Source: Pseudomonas sp. 7P_10.2_Bac1
GTDB taxonomy: Bacteria; Pseudomonadota; Gammaproteobacteria; Pseudomonadales; Pseudomonadaceae
Assembly: GCF_025465935.1 (NCBI RefSeq)
Contig: NZ_JANLNV010000025.1
Coordinates: 1-48,219 of the forward strand
Direction: 5' to 3'
Length of the DNA stretch: 48,219 nt
Below are positions 32,802 through 41,782 of the stretch, piece by piece (the first letter of the stretch is position 1; the number at the start of each line of letters is the position of its first letter). Under the pieces are notes generated by a model that had not been told where the DNA came from, searched no databases, and saw only the letters and a list, made by a program, of their open reading frames with translations. The translations under genes were made by a program, and so were the position numbers.

Positions 32802-34085
32802 ATGAGCAACAAGACCAACGCATCTTTGATGAAACGCCGTGAAGCCGCTGTCCCGCGCGGCGTTGGCCAGATTCACCAGATTTTCGCCGAGTCGGCTAAA
32901 AACGCGACCGTGACTGACGTTGAAGGTCGTGAATTCATCGACTTCGCGGGCGGTATCGCGGTACTGAACACCGGTCACCTGCACCCGAAAATCGTTGCTG
33001 CCGTACAAGAGCAACTGACCAAGCTGAGCCACACCTGCTTCCAGGTACTGGCTTACGAGCCGTACGTAGAACTGTGCGAAAAAATCAACGCCAAGGTACC
33101 TGGCAACTTCGACAAGAAGACCCTGCTGGTGACCACCGGTTCTGAAGCCGTTGAAAACGCCATCAAGGTAGCGCGTGCAGCCACTGGTCGTGCTGGCGTG
33201 ATTGCGTTCACCGGCGCCTACCACGGTCGTACCATGATGACCCTGGGCCTGACCGGTAAAGTCGTGCCTTACTCGGCCGGCATGGGCCTGATGCCAGGCG
33301 GCGTGTTCCGCGCTCTGTACCCATGCGAACTGCATGGCGTGAGCGTTGACGATTCCATCGCCAGCATCGAGCGCATCTTCAAAAACGATGCCGAGCCTAA
33401 AGATATCGCTGCGATCATCATCGAGCCCGTTCAGGGCGAAGGTGGTTTCTACGTGGCGCCGAAAGCGTTCATGGCTCGCCTGCGCGAACTGTGCGACAAA
33501 CACGGCATCCTGCTGATCGCTGACGAAGTACAAACAGGCGCTGGCCGTACTGGCACCTTCTTCGCCATGGAACAGATGGGCGTAACTGCTGACCTGACCA
33601 CTTTTGCTAAATCCATCGCTGGCGGCTTCCCGCTGGCCGGTGTGTGCGGCAAGGCTGAACTGATGGACGCCATTGCTCCAGGCGGCCTGGGCGGCACCTA
33701 TGCCGGTAGCCCGATTGCCTGTGCGGCTGCTTTGGCTGTACTGGAAGTGTTTGAAGAAGAGAAACTGCTGGATCGCTCCAACGCGGTGGGTGAGCGTCTG
33801 GTGTCGGGCCTCAAGGCTATCCAGGCCAAGTACCCGGTGATCGGCGACGTTCGTGCGCTGGGCTCCATGATCGCGGTTGAGCTGTTCGAAGGCGGCGACT
33901 CCCATAAGCCAAACGCAGCGGCAGTGGCTCAAGTGGTTGCTAAGGCGCGTGACAAAGGTCTGATCCTGCTGTCGTGCGGCCCTTACGGCAACGTTCTGCG
34001 TGTTCTGGTGCCGTTGACTGCACCGGACGAGCAACTGGACAAGGGCTTGGCCATTCTTGAAGAGTGCTTCGCTGAGCTGGCATAA
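32802..34085 (+). CDS. gabT: 4-aminobutyrate aminotransferase
   Basis: A 427-aa class-III PLP aminotransferase that converts GABA and 2-oxoglutarate to succinate semialdehyde and glutamate. TTGSEAVENAIKVARAATGR, LIADEVQTGAGRTGTFFAME and the PLP lysine K270 in TTFAKSIAGGFPL are seen. TGAGGAACACC precedes the ATG at 32802; an ATG four codons earlier is also possible. It lies 177 bases after gabD, with which it forms the GABA catabolic pair, and is followed by a strong terminator. Confidence 0.96.
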   Translation: MSNKTNASLMKRREAAVPRGVGQIHQIFAESAKNATVTDVEGREFIDFAGGIAVLNTGHLHPKIVAAVQEQLTKLSHTCFQVLAYEPYVELCEKINAKVPGNFDKKTLLVTTGSEAVENAIKVARAATGRAGVIAFTGAYHGRTMMTLGLTGKVVPYSAGMGLMPGGVFRALYPCELHGVSVDDSIASIERIFKNDAEPKDIAAIIIEPVQGEGGFYVAPKAFMARLRELCDKHGILLIADEVQTGAGRTGTFFAMEQMGVTADLTTFAKSIAGGFPLAGVCGKAELMDAIAPGGLGGTYAGSPIACAAALAVLEVFEEEKLLDRSNAVGERLVSGLKAIQAKYPVIGDVRALGSMIAVELFEGGDSHKPNAAAVAQVVAKARDKGLILLSCGPYGNVLRVLVPLTAPDEQLDKGLAILEECFAELA

Positions 34086-34114
34086 GCTGGCAGTGAAGAT
34101 GTGACTCGATAGAC

Positions 34115-34140
34115 AAAAAAACCGCTTCGGCGGTTTTTTT
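34115..34140 (+). terminator. Rho-independent terminator of gabDT
   Basis: AAAAAA-ACCGC-TTCG-GCGGT followed by T7: a tetraloop stem with A- and U-tracts on either side, 30 bases after the gabT stop. Confidence 0.93.
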
Positions 34141-34228
34141 TGGTTTGGACGATCCAAAAATGTGATTTTTCTATATCCACGCGTTGCCTTTGTCTTAAGG
34201 TGCAGGCATTGCGCTGGGAGCAAATTGA

Positions 34229-35452
34229 ATGGCTGTTGTAGATTTATCCGTAGTACCGAGCGTATTGATTGCCGAGGCCGATCCGTGGTCTCGCGACTTG
34301 CTTAAGCAAGTGGTGTTGAGCGTACGGTGTGACGCGCAGTTGGATGTCTGTGGTGAAGGTCAGCAAGCGCTCCTGCTGCTGAGCCAAAAAAGTTATGACC
34401 TGGTGATCTCCGACCGGGACCTTCCGGGCGTCAGTGGCCTGGACATTTTGCGCAGTGTGCGCCAACGCCGTCGCAGCCCCGCGTTACCGTTCATTTTATT
34501 GAGCAGCCGGAATGACAGCGCCAGTGTGCGCGAAGCCTTGCCGTTGGCGCCGACCGCTTACCTGACCAAACCGCTGGACTTGAACGGGCTGACCAAACGG
34601 TTGCAGGGCCTGCTGCTGAGTGAAGGGCAGGAGGTGTTATGTGACATTCCGGCACTGGCCCCTGGCATGACGCTCAAAAGTTTTCTGACGCAGCGCCGGG
34701 AGTCTTCAGACGGTGCTCCGTTGTGGGTAGATGCGCGGGCGGCGGTCAAACGTAGCTTGAGCCCTGAAGGGCTCAATCTGGCGTCGCTGGAGCAGGAAGT
34801 ACGCAAGGACCCGCAAATCACCGCGGTGCTGATAGCCGCGGCCAACAGCGCGGCACAACACCTCGCACGGCCCGCCCAGACGCTGGCCCACGCCTTGCAG
34901 CGGTTAGGCCCGGCTCAAAGCATGAACCTGGTGCAAGGGCTGACGCTCAAGCACAGCGCGCAATTGAGTGACCCGCGTCTGGCGGCCTACGCCGAACACC
35001 AGTGGGCTGTGTCGCTGCGAGCGGCAGACTATGGGCGCACGCTGGCGGGCATGCTGAATCTGGATCAGGCGCGTTGCTACTGCGCGGGTTTGCTGTATCG
35101 CTTGGGCGACCTGGCCGTGTTGCGCTGCTTGCAGGAGTGGCAGCAGGCGGGTGGCGAACTGGATACGCAGGTGATTGACGAGTCGCTGGTCGAGTTCGGG
35201 GCCGCCTTCGGCTCCGCGTTGCGCACACGCTGGCGCTTGCCGCTGGAGCTGCGCGAGCTGATCGCGGCGGTGTATCACCTGGGCGGCGGGGTGTATTCGC
35301 GTGAAGCACTGGTCATGAACCTGGCGGGGCAGTTGGCTGTTCTGGAGTCAGAAGAAGGCCTGGAGGCACTGGCTAACAGCAAGACCGCGCGTTTGCTGCG
35401 GGTCGGGACTGCAGAGTTGTCGCGGTTGGTAAGCAAGGTATGTAGTCGCTGA
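34229..35452 (+). CDS. Response regulator with C-terminal HDOD domain
   Basis: A 407-aa signalling protein. Receiver domain (about 10-130) with acidic D18, phospho-acceptor D62 in VISDRDLPGVSG and the lysine in YLTKPLD. An HDOD domain follows (about 145-400; ARCYCAGLLYRLGDLAVL marks its core). HDOD response regulators occur near chemotaxis and c-di-GMP circuits, but the output is not known. No histidine kinase is adjacent. The gene lies between gabT and desA. Confidence 0.88.
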   Translation: MAVVDLSVVPSVLIAEADPWSRDLLKQVVLSVRCDAQLDVCGEGQQALLLLSQKSYDLVISDRDLPGVSGLDILRSVRQRRRSPALPFILLSSRNDSASVREALPLAPTAYLTKPLDLNGLTKRLQGLLLSEGQEVLCDIPALAPGMTLKSFLTQRRESSDGAPLWVDARAAVKRSLSPEGLNLASLEQEVRKDPQITAVLIAAANSAAQHLARPAQTLAHALQRLGPAQSMNLVQGLTLKHSAQLSDPRLAAYAEHQWAVSLRAADYGRTLAGMLNLDQARCYCAGLLYRLGDLAVLRCLQEWQQAGGELDTQVIDESLVEFGAAFGSALRTRWRLPLELRELIAAVYHLGGGVYSREALVMNLAGQLAVLESEEGLEALANSKTARLLRVGTAELSRLVSKVCSR

Positions 35453-35522
35453 CGAGGAGCTAGGCTGCGATGTGGGTTGTAGGGCGGACCTTTGGGGTCG
35501 CTTCGTAACCCATTCTTGCCTT

Positions 35523-35549
35523 GGCAGCGACTACAGAGTAATCGCTGCC
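35523..35549. terminator. Hairpin between convergent HDOD regulator and desA
   Basis: GGCAGCGA (35523-35530) and TCGCTGCC (35542-35549) form an 8-bp stem with an 11-nt loop between the two stop codons. No clear U-tract follows, so it is a weak terminator candidate. Confidence 0.45.
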
Positions 35550-35560
35550 TGTAACCGCTC

Positions 35561-36745
35561 TTACACCGCCGCAGGGCGCAGCGAGTAAGTCTTCAGCTGT
35601 TTGGCAAATTCACGCAGCGATTGAATCCCGCTGGCTTCGGCTTCGTGAACCCAGTCCTTGATGGCGGCCAGCATGTCGTGGCCATTGGTGCTGGTCTTGA
35701 TCCAGATCTGTTGCAGCGCCAGGCGCTTCTCATAGATCACTTTGAGTGAGTGGCTGTGCTCCAGCAGGGTCTCGATGCGCTGGTGATGGCGCTCTTCAAG
35801 CAGGCTGGTTTCCCGCGAAAGCAAACGCTTGGCACGGCGGAACTGATGGCGAACCGAGTGATCGACCTTGGCCAGTTCTTGCTGCACCAGCGGTGCGATC
35901 ACCAGCTTGCGGTACTGCGCCATGATCTGGAAACGGTTGTTGAGGATCGCCATCGCGGTGTCCATGTCCAGGCTGCCTTTGCCTTCGACCCGATGGGCGA
36001 TGGGCGCAACCCGCTGAACCTTGGCCAGACGCAGAAAGCTGAATACCTTGATCCAGGCCCAGCCCAGGTCGAACTCCCATTTCTTGACGGATAGCTTGGC
36101 CGAGTTGGGGTAGGTGTGGTGGTTGTTGTGCAGTTCTTCACCGCCAATGATGATGCCCCACGGCACCAGATTGGTCGCGGCATCGCGGCACTCAAAGTTG
36201 CGATAACCCACGGCATGGCCCAAGCCGTTTACCACGCCCGCCGCCCACACCGGGATCCACATCATCTGCACGGCCCAGATCGTCAGGCCGATGGCGCCGA
36301 ACAGCAGCAGATCAATCGCCAGCATCAGGGCCACGCCCAGAAGCTTATAGCGCGAATAAAGATTGCGCTCGATCCAGTCTTCAGGGCAGTTCTTGCCGTA
36401 AATACGCAACGTTTCAGGATTTCGTGCTTCTTCGCGATACAGCTCTGCACCTTTTCGCAAAACGGTCGATAACCCTTTGACGACCGGGCTGTGCGGGTCA
36501 TCTGCGGTTTCACATTTTGCGTGGTGTTTGCGGTGGATGGCAGTCCACTCACGGGTGTTCTGAGCGGTGGTGAGCCACAGCCAGAAGCGGAAGAAATGTT
36601 TCAGGCCACCGTTGAGTTCGAGTGAGCGGTGAGCTGAGTAGCGATGTAGATAAACCGTGACACCGATAATGGTCACGTGGGTCATCAACAGGGTGACTGC
36701 AACCAGTTGCCAGGCTGACAAGTCAAGTAAACCGTTGTACCACAT
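35561..36745 (-). CDS. desA: Acyl-lipid fatty-acid desaturase (DesA type)
   Basis: A 394-aa membrane di-iron desaturase, the length of P. aeruginosa DesA (PA0286). Three histidine boxes are present: HRYSAH (34-39), HRKHH (71-75) and HNNHH (206-210). Two to four membrane helices surround them and an unusual long charged helical tail (about 250-394) follows the catalytic part, as in DesA. It introduces double bonds into membrane phospholipid acyl chains under aerobic conditions (family knowledge). It is divergent from a GGDEF-EAL gene, the same neighbour as in P. aeruginosa. Confidence 0.92.
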   Translation of the reverse strand: MWYNGLLDLSAWQLVAVTLLMTHVTIIGVTVYLHRYSAHRSLELNGGLKHFFRFWLWLTTAQNTREWTAIHRKHHAKCETADDPHSPVVKGLSTVLRKGAELYREEARNPETLRIYGKNCPEDWIERNLYSRYKLLGVALMLAIDLLLFGAIGLTIWAVQMMWIPVWAAGVVNGLGHAVGYRNFECRDAATNLVPWGIIIGGEELHNNHHTYPNSAKLSVKKWEFDLGWAWIKVFSFLRLAKVQRVAPIAHRVEGKGSLDMDTAMAILNNRFQIMAQYRKLVIAPLVQQELAKVDHSVRHQFRRAKRLLSRETSLLEERHHQRIETLLEHSHSLKVIYEKRLALQQIWIKTSTNGHDMLAAIKDWVHEAEASGIQSLREFAKQLKTYSLRPAAV

Positions 36746-36893
36746 AGGCTGTTTGGCCCTCGGGAAGATGAAAAAACTGCAACACGCATTATCACCATGC
36801 AGACATTTAAAACCAGTCGCCCTTTCAGATAAGAGTGGCTGGATGTTTCTTACACTATAATTCTCCCTTTTTTGTAGGCGCTATAACTTTCTC

Positions 36894-38816
36894 ATGTCGG
36901 TTTCTTCTCGCGATGCCTTGCGTGCAGCCTTGCTTTACGGGCTGTTATCGGTAGTCTGGCTGCAAATGACTGATCATTTATTGAGCAGTTTTTTTGATGA
37001 TTCGGCACAGTTGGCGCACTGGCAACTCATCAATGGCTATGTTTGGGTGTTTGTCAGCGCCGTCCTGATCTTTGTCGCCCGGGCCCGCTTGCTGAGCTTT
37101 CTGGGCGGTGGGGCCAGCTTGAAACGTCAACGCCAGGATCGCGAGCGTCTGCGTCAAGCGGCGGCGGTTTTTGACTGCACCCGCGAAGGCGTACTGGTCA
37201 CCGACCGCAATGGTCTGATTGTGCATGTGAATCGTGCGTTGGTTGAAATCACCGGATATACGGTCGAGGAGGTGTTGGGCAAACGGCCCAACATGTTCAA
37301 GTCTGGCCATCATGATCTTGAGTTTTATAAAGCAGTTTTCAAGTCTTTGCAGGACACCGGCGACTGGCACGGCGAGATCTGGAACCGCCGCAAAAACGGT
37401 GAGATCTACCCGCAATGGCAAACCGTGCGGGCGATAACCGACAGCAAAGGTCAACTCACCCACTATGTCGCAGTGTTCACGGATATTTCGGCGATCAAGA
37501 AGTCACAGACCGAACTGGCGCGGCTGGTCCACCATGACCCGCTGACGGACTTGCCCAATCGCCTGCTGTTCACCGACCGTACCGAACAGGCATTGACCAC
37601 CGCGCAGCGTCACAAGACAGGCTGCGCCTTGCTGATGATCGACCTTGATCATTTCAAAATTATTAACGATAGCCTTGGCCACAATGTTGGCGATCTGCTG
37701 CTCAAGGCGGTCGGCGGGCGTTTGCAGAGTATTTTCGGCAAAGGCTATACGGTGGCCAGATTGGGCGGCGACGAGTTTGCCGTGCTGATCGAGAACTGCT
37801 CCAAGGCCAGTCAGGCCGAAGTGCTGGCGCAACACGTGCTGGAAGCCATGAAGGCCGCGTTTGAGGTGAACACGCATCAACTGTTTGTCAGTGCCAGTGT
37901 CGGCATCAGTGTGTTCCCGGGCGATGCACTGAATGCCGAGCAATTGTTGCGCAACGCCGACTCGGCACTCTTCAAGGCCAAGAGTGCGGGGCGTGAAGGC
38001 TACGCGTTGTACACCGAAGAGCTGACCGTACACGCGCTGAACCGGATCGAGGTGGCCAGTGACTTGCGCCGGGCGTTGGAGCAGCGCGAACTGCGGGTGT
38101 ATTACCAGCCGGTGCATGACCTCAAAACCAGCCGTCTGATCGGCGTTGAGGCGCTGGTGCGCTGGCAGCACCCGATACGCGGTCTGGTACCGCCGGGGGA
38201 ATTTATTCCGATCGCTGAACGGACCGGCCTGATTGCGGAAATTGATGCCTGGGTCTTGGAGCAGGCGTGCTGGCAAATGTGCCAATGGCAGTCGGCAGGC
38301 GTGAATTTGTCGTTTGTGGCGGTGAATATCTCCAGCCGTCTTTTTGCCCGTCCGGAGCTTTACACGCTGGTTTCAACCGTGCTGACCGATACAGGCCTGG
38401 ACCCGGCCCTGTTGGAGTTGGAAGTCACTGAAAGTGCGGTGATGGAAGACTCCCAAGGTGCGCTGGAGCAGATGCACCGTCTGCGCGCGCTGGGCTTGCG
38501 ACTGGCGATTGATGATTTTGGAACCGGCTTTTCCTCTTTGCTGCGCCTCAAGCAATTGCCTGTGCAGAAGCTCAAGGTCGACCAGGGCTTTGTCGCCGGG
38601 TTGCCACAAGACAATGACGACGTGGCGATTGTCCGGGCGGTCATCGCATTGTCCCAAAGCATGGGCTTGCAGGTGCACGCCGAAGGCATTGAACACGTCG
38701 AGCAGGCGCAGTTCCTGCTCGACTACCACTGCGATCTGGGCCAGGGCTACTGGTTTGGCCGCCCGATGCCGGCCAGTGAACTGGACTGGCAACGAGCGCC
38801 TGTCATTCGCGCCTGA
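36894..38816 (+). CDS. Membrane PAS-GGDEF-EAL c-di-GMP protein (PA0285/PipA-like)
   Basis: A 640-aa protein with two N-terminal membrane helices (about 10-27 and 47-64), a PAS domain (about 90-205, GVLVTDRNGLIVHVNRALVEITGY), a GGDEF domain with intact GGDEF at 291-295 and an EAL domain with E419-A-L. EAL catalytic residues are kept (VNISSRL, LEVTES, DDFGTGFSS, KVDQ, AEGIEH, QGYWFG), so phosphodiesterase activity is likely; the cyclase may be active or regulatory. TATAAT at 36856-36861 is a good -10 but no matching -35 is clear. Its place beside desA matches PA0285 (PipA) of P. aeruginosa. Confidence 0.92.
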   Translation: MSVSSRDALRAALLYGLLSVVWLQMTDHLLSSFFDDSAQLAHWQLINGYVWVFVSAVLIFVARARLLSFLGGGASLKRQRQDRERLRQAAAVFDCTREGVLVTDRNGLIVHVNRALVEITGYTVEEVLGKRPNMFKSGHHDLEFYKAVFKSLQDTGDWHGEIWNRRKNGEIYPQWQTVRAITDSKGQLTHYVAVFTDISAIKKSQTELARLVHHDPLTDLPNRLLFTDRTEQALTTAQRHKTGCALLMIDLDHFKIINDSLGHNVGDLLLKAVGGRLQSIFGKGYTVARLGGDEFAVLIENCSKASQAEVLAQHVLEAMKAAFEVNTHQLFVSASVGISVFPGDALNAEQLLRNADSALFKAKSAGREGYALYTEELTVHALNRIEVASDLRRALEQRELRVYYQPVHDLKTSRLIGVEALVRWQHPIRGLVPPGEFIPIAERTGLIAEIDAWVLEQACWQMCQWQSAGVNLSFVAVNISSRLFARPELYTLVSTVLTDTGLDPALLELEVTESAVMEDSQGALEQMHRLRALGLRLAIDDFGTGFSSLLRLKQLPVQKLKVDQGFVAGLPQDNDDVAIVRAVIALSQSMGLQVHAEGIEHVEQAQFLLDYHCDLGQGYWFGRPMPASELDWQRAPVIRA

Positions 38817-38824
38817 GGCCGGGT

Positions 38825-39109
38825 TTACTGCTTCTCGGGCGGCAACTCGGGCAGCGCGCGCAGAGCTGTTTCGTACCACTGCGTATCAAAGGCGCGGTCC
38901 TCATCGAGCATCGCGTCAATTTCGATGGCCAGTACGTGGGCCATCAAGTTCAAGATCTCATCACGCTCGTAACCGACCAGGGTCAGCTTGTTGAACGTGG
39001 CTTTGGCGGCAGGCGGGTTGTCGCTCTCAATCTGGTTTTCAATCGCCTGGATCAGCGTCGATTCGGTGAATTCTTCTTCGTCGTTGTCGATGTCAGTTGG
39101 CTCGCTCAT
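38825..39109 (-). CDS. Conserved hypothetical acidic protein
   Basis: A 94-aa soluble acidic protein, with a low-complexity Asp/Glu N-terminus and a helical core FNKLTLVGYERDEILNLMAHVLAIEIDAML. That core resembles the ligand-free helical pattern found in DUF1841-like Pseudomonas proteins, but I cannot assign a family firmly. GGAGCC precedes the ATG. It converges on the GGDEF-EAL gene with an 8-base gap. Confidence 0.75.
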   Translation of the reverse strand: MSEPTDIDNDEEEFTESTLIQAIENQIESDNPPAAKATFNKLTLVGYERDEILNLMAHVLAIEIDAMLDEDRAFDTQWYETALRALPELPPEKQ

Positions 39110-39233
39110 GGGCAGGCTCCTTAAGTTAAGGCCGCAGTTTAGCTGTATTCACCTTAATGATGCTGCTGGTCAGCGTTGTGCAGAAGCTCTATAACACCTG
39201 CTGCCAACCCCAACATGGCCTGGAGGCTTTGTA

Positions 39234-39893
39234 ATGCTCAAGCTTTATGGATTCGCGGTCAGTAACTACTACAACATGGTCAAGCTGGCGCTGCTGGAAA
39301 AGGGCGTGCCTTTTGAAGAGGTCGCGTTTTTTGCTGGAAAAACGCCGGAGGCCCTCGTCGTTAGCCCTTGCGGCAAAGTGCCGGTGCTGGGTGTCGAGCA
39401 GGGATACATCAACGAAACCAGCGTTATCCTCGATTACATCGAACAGACCCAGCCGGGGCCCAAGCTGCTGCCGAGCGATGCTTTCGAGCGGGCTCAAGTG
39501 CTGGCTATCGCCAAGGAAATCGAGCTGTACATCGAGCTGCCGGCTCGGGCTTGCTACGCTGAAGCGTTCTTCGGTGCGCAAGTCCCCGAGGCGATCAAGA
39601 CCAAAGCCAAGGCTGAATTGCTGCACGGCATTGAGTCACTGGCGCGCCACGGTAAATTCGCGCCTTATGTCGCGGGTCAAACGCTGAGCATTGCAGATAT
39701 TTACTTCGCCTACAGCGTCAACCTGGCCTGCGCGGTCGGTCATAAAGTCTTTGGTCTGGACCTGTTGGCCGAGCTGCCAGCCGCCAAGGCGCTGTTGCAA
39801 CACCTTGAGCAAAACCCGCATGTCCAGAAGATCGCTGCAGACAAAGACGCTGCCATGCCGCAATTTTTGGCATGGATTAGCAGCAAAAAATAA
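39234..39893 (+). CDS. Glutathione S-transferase
   Basis: A 219-aa GST. The thioredoxin-like N-domain has KLYGFAVSNYYNMVKLALLEKG and the glutathione-binding GKVPVLGVE and NETSVILDYIE; the helical C-domain has GQTLSIADIYFAYSVNLA. The substrate class cannot be told. Monocistronic, followed by a REP. Confidence 0.92.
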   Translation: MLKLYGFAVSNYYNMVKLALLEKGVPFEEVAFFAGKTPEALVVSPCGKVPVLGVEQGYINETSVILDYIEQTQPGPKLLPSDAFERAQVLAIAKEIELYIELPARACYAEAFFGAQVPEAIKTKAKAELLHGIESLARHGKFAPYVAGQTLSIADIYFAYSVNLACAVGHKVFGLDLLAELPAAKALLQHLEQNPHVQKIAADKDAAMPQFLAWISSKK

Positions 39894-39912
39894 GAGCGCC
39901 AAGGCATCCGGC

Positions 39913-39980
39913 CTGTAGGAACGAGCTGGCCTCGCGAACTTTTGACCTTAAAAGATCGCGAGACAAGCTCGCTCCTACAG
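39913..39980. repeat. REP palindrome between GST and argH
   Basis: CTGTAGGAACGAGCTGGCCT with inverted arm AGACAAGCTCGCTCCTACAG; the left arm carries two or three substitutions relative to the copy at 26225. It separates the convergent GST and argH genes. Confidence 0.9.
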
Positions 39981-39993
39981 GGAGCAGATGTGT

Positions 39994-41388
39994 TTAACGG
40001 CTGGCCAACAACGCCTTGCCGCGAACCACTGCCGCTTTAACCTGAGCCGGCGCTGTGCCGCCGATGTGGTTACGCGCATTGACCGAGCCTTCCAGGGTCA
40101 ACACTGCGAACACGTCCTCTTCGATCTGATCGCTGAACTGGCGCAGTTCTTCAAGGCTCATTTCGGCCAGGTCTTTGCCGGTTTCCACGCCGTACTTCAC
40201 GGCATGGCCCACGATTTCGTGGCAGTCACGGAATGGCAGGCCACGGCGCACCAGGTAGTCGGCCAGGTCGGTAGCGGTCGAGAACCCGCGCAGCGCCGCT
40301 TCACGCATGATCGCGTGCTTTGGCTTGATCGCCGGGATCATGTCGGCAAAGGCACGCAGCGAGTCACGCAGGGTATCGGCAGCGTCGAACAGCGGCTCTT
40401 TGTCTTCCTGGTTGTCCTTGTTGTAGGCCAATGGCTGGCCTTTCATCAAGGTCAGCAAGCCCATCAGGGCACCGAACACACGGCCGCTTTTGCCGCGTAC
40501 CAGCTCGGGCACGTCAGGGTTTTTCTTTTGCGGCATAATCGAGCTGCCGGTGCAGAAGCGGTCAGGCAGGTCAATGAACTGAAATTGTGCACTGGTCCAC
40601 AGCACCAGCTCTTCGGAGAAGCGCGACAGGTGCATCATCGCGATGCTGGCGGCAGCGCAGAATTCGATGGCGAAATCGCGATCCGACACATTGTCCAGCG
40701 AGTTGCCGCCCACGGCGTCGAAGCCCAGCAGTTGAGCGGTCAGCTCACGGTCGATCGGGTAGGTCGTGCCCGCCAGTGCCGCGCTGCCCAATGGCATGCG
40801 ATTGGTGCGCTTGCGGCAGTCGACGAGACGCTCGTAGTCGCGGCTGAGCATTTCAAACCAGGCCAGCATGTGGTGACCGAACGTCACCGGCTGGGCGGTT
40901 TGCAGGTGTGTGAAGCCCGGCATGATGGTCTCGGCTTCACGTTCGGCTTGCTCCAGCAGGCCTTTTTGCAGGCGTGTGATTTCAGCCACGATGATGTCGA
41001 TTTCGTCTCGCAGCCACAGGCGAATATCAGTAGCGACCTGATCGTTACGGCTACGGCCGGTGTGTAATTTCTTACCGGTAACACCGATACGGTCTGTCAG
41101 ACGCGCTTCGATGTTCATGTGCACGTCTTCCAGATCGACACGCCAGTCAAACGTGCCGGCTTCGATTTCACCCTGGATGGTTTTCAGGCCGTCGATGATG
41201 CTGTCGCGTTCGGCATCGGTCAGCACGCCGACCTTGGCCAGCATGGTGGCGTGGGCCACAGAGCCCATGATGTCGTGGCGATAAAGGCGCTGGTCAAAGG
41301 TGACGGAAGCAGTGAAGCGCGCAACGAAGGCGTCGACGGGTTCGCTGAAGCGGCCGCCCCAGGACTGGTTGGTCTTGTCGGTGCTCAT
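39994..41388 (-). CDS. argH: Argininosuccinate lyase
   Basis: A 464-aa enzyme for the last step of arginine synthesis, splitting argininosuccinate into arginine and fumarate. [20 protein letters not shown], the catalytic-loop signature [12 protein letters not shown] and [10 protein letters not shown] are present. The ATG at 41388 gives the standard [17 protein letters not shown] start; the open frame upstream (61 codons) is not conserved-looking. Confidence 0.96.
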   Translation of the reverse strand: MSTDKTNQSWGGRFSEPVDAFVARFTASVTFDQRLYRHDIMGSVAHATMLAKVGVLTDAERDSIIDGLKTIQGEIEAGTFDWRVDLEDVHMNIEARLTDRIGVTGKKLHTGRSRNDQVATDIRLWLRDEIDIIVAEITRLQKGLLEQAEREAETIMPGFTHLQTAQPVTFGHHMLAWFEMLSRDYERLVDCRKRTNRMPLGSAALAGTTYPIDRELTAQLLGFDAVGGNSLDNVSDRDFAIEFCAAASIAMMHLSRFSEELVLWTSAQFQFIDLPDRFCTGSSIMPQKKNPDVPELVRGKSGRVFGALMGLLTLMKGQPLAYNKDNQEDKEPLFDAADTLRDSLRAFADMIPAIKPKHAIMREAALRGFSTATDLADYLVRRGLPFRDCHEIVGHAVKYGVETGKDLAEMSLEELRQFSDQIEEDVFAVLTLEGSVNARNHIGGTAPAQVKAAVVRGKALLASR

Positions 41389-41580
41389 GGATTCGCTCGT
41401 AATCGGCTGAGGGTGAGTACATAAAAAGTTACTGCGGATCATAACAGGGTTGCCATTCAAGGCGTTGACGCAGGTCGGCAGGTTTTCACGCAATTGAGGT
41501 ATAAACAAAATACCTGGACGAAATGTATGGATTGGCCCCATTCGTCTTGGCAACCGTCTACAGTTGGTCATATGGATCAG

Positions 41581-41609
41581 TCTTTGCAGGTCTTTGCAGG
41601 TCTTTGTAG
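41581..41609 (+). repeat. Three tandem copies of TCTTTGCAGG
   Basis: Two exact copies of TCTTTGCAGG and a third, TCTTTGTAG, in direct succession. Located about 170 bases before algR. Possible copy-number-variable tract or binding-site array; no known function. Confidence 0.8.
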
Positions 41610-41715
41610 CTTGTTGGACTCATCCGGTATTAAATCGAGCAACAGACACAGGTGAATTTTGCTGTGCGACTTGCGGCACTTTTTGGCCTTCGCGCTAGTC
41701 TTAGCGTGGATCGCC

Positions 41716-41729
41716 GTGACAGCCGTCAC
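41716..41729. promoter_or_regulatory. Candidate Vfr/CRP-type site upstream of algR
   Basis: GTGACAGCCGTCAC contains the GTGA-N6-TCAC core of CRP-family sites, centred about 60 bases before the algR start. The outer T/A bases of the full consensus are missing, so it is a moderate candidate. Confidence 0.45.
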
Positions 41730-41782
41730 TTCACCTGTCTACGCTATCCTTGTGCGAGACTCACGCAGGAATACAGCGCTAT

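Larger units (their letters stand above)
41389..41782. other. argH-algR intergenic region; no AlgZ/FimS gene
   Basis: About 390 bases without a gene on either strand. In P. aeruginosa the histidine-kinase gene algZ (fimS) occupies this place. The region holds a three-copy 10-bp tandem repeat and a GTGA-N6-TCAC dyad, listed separately. Confidence 0.7.

Noticed and set aside
32775..34223. 482-aa open frame on the minus strand
   Set aside because: Antisense shadow of gabT, also crossing its terminator.
39988..41067. 359-aa open frame on the plus strand
   Set aside because: Shadow of argH.
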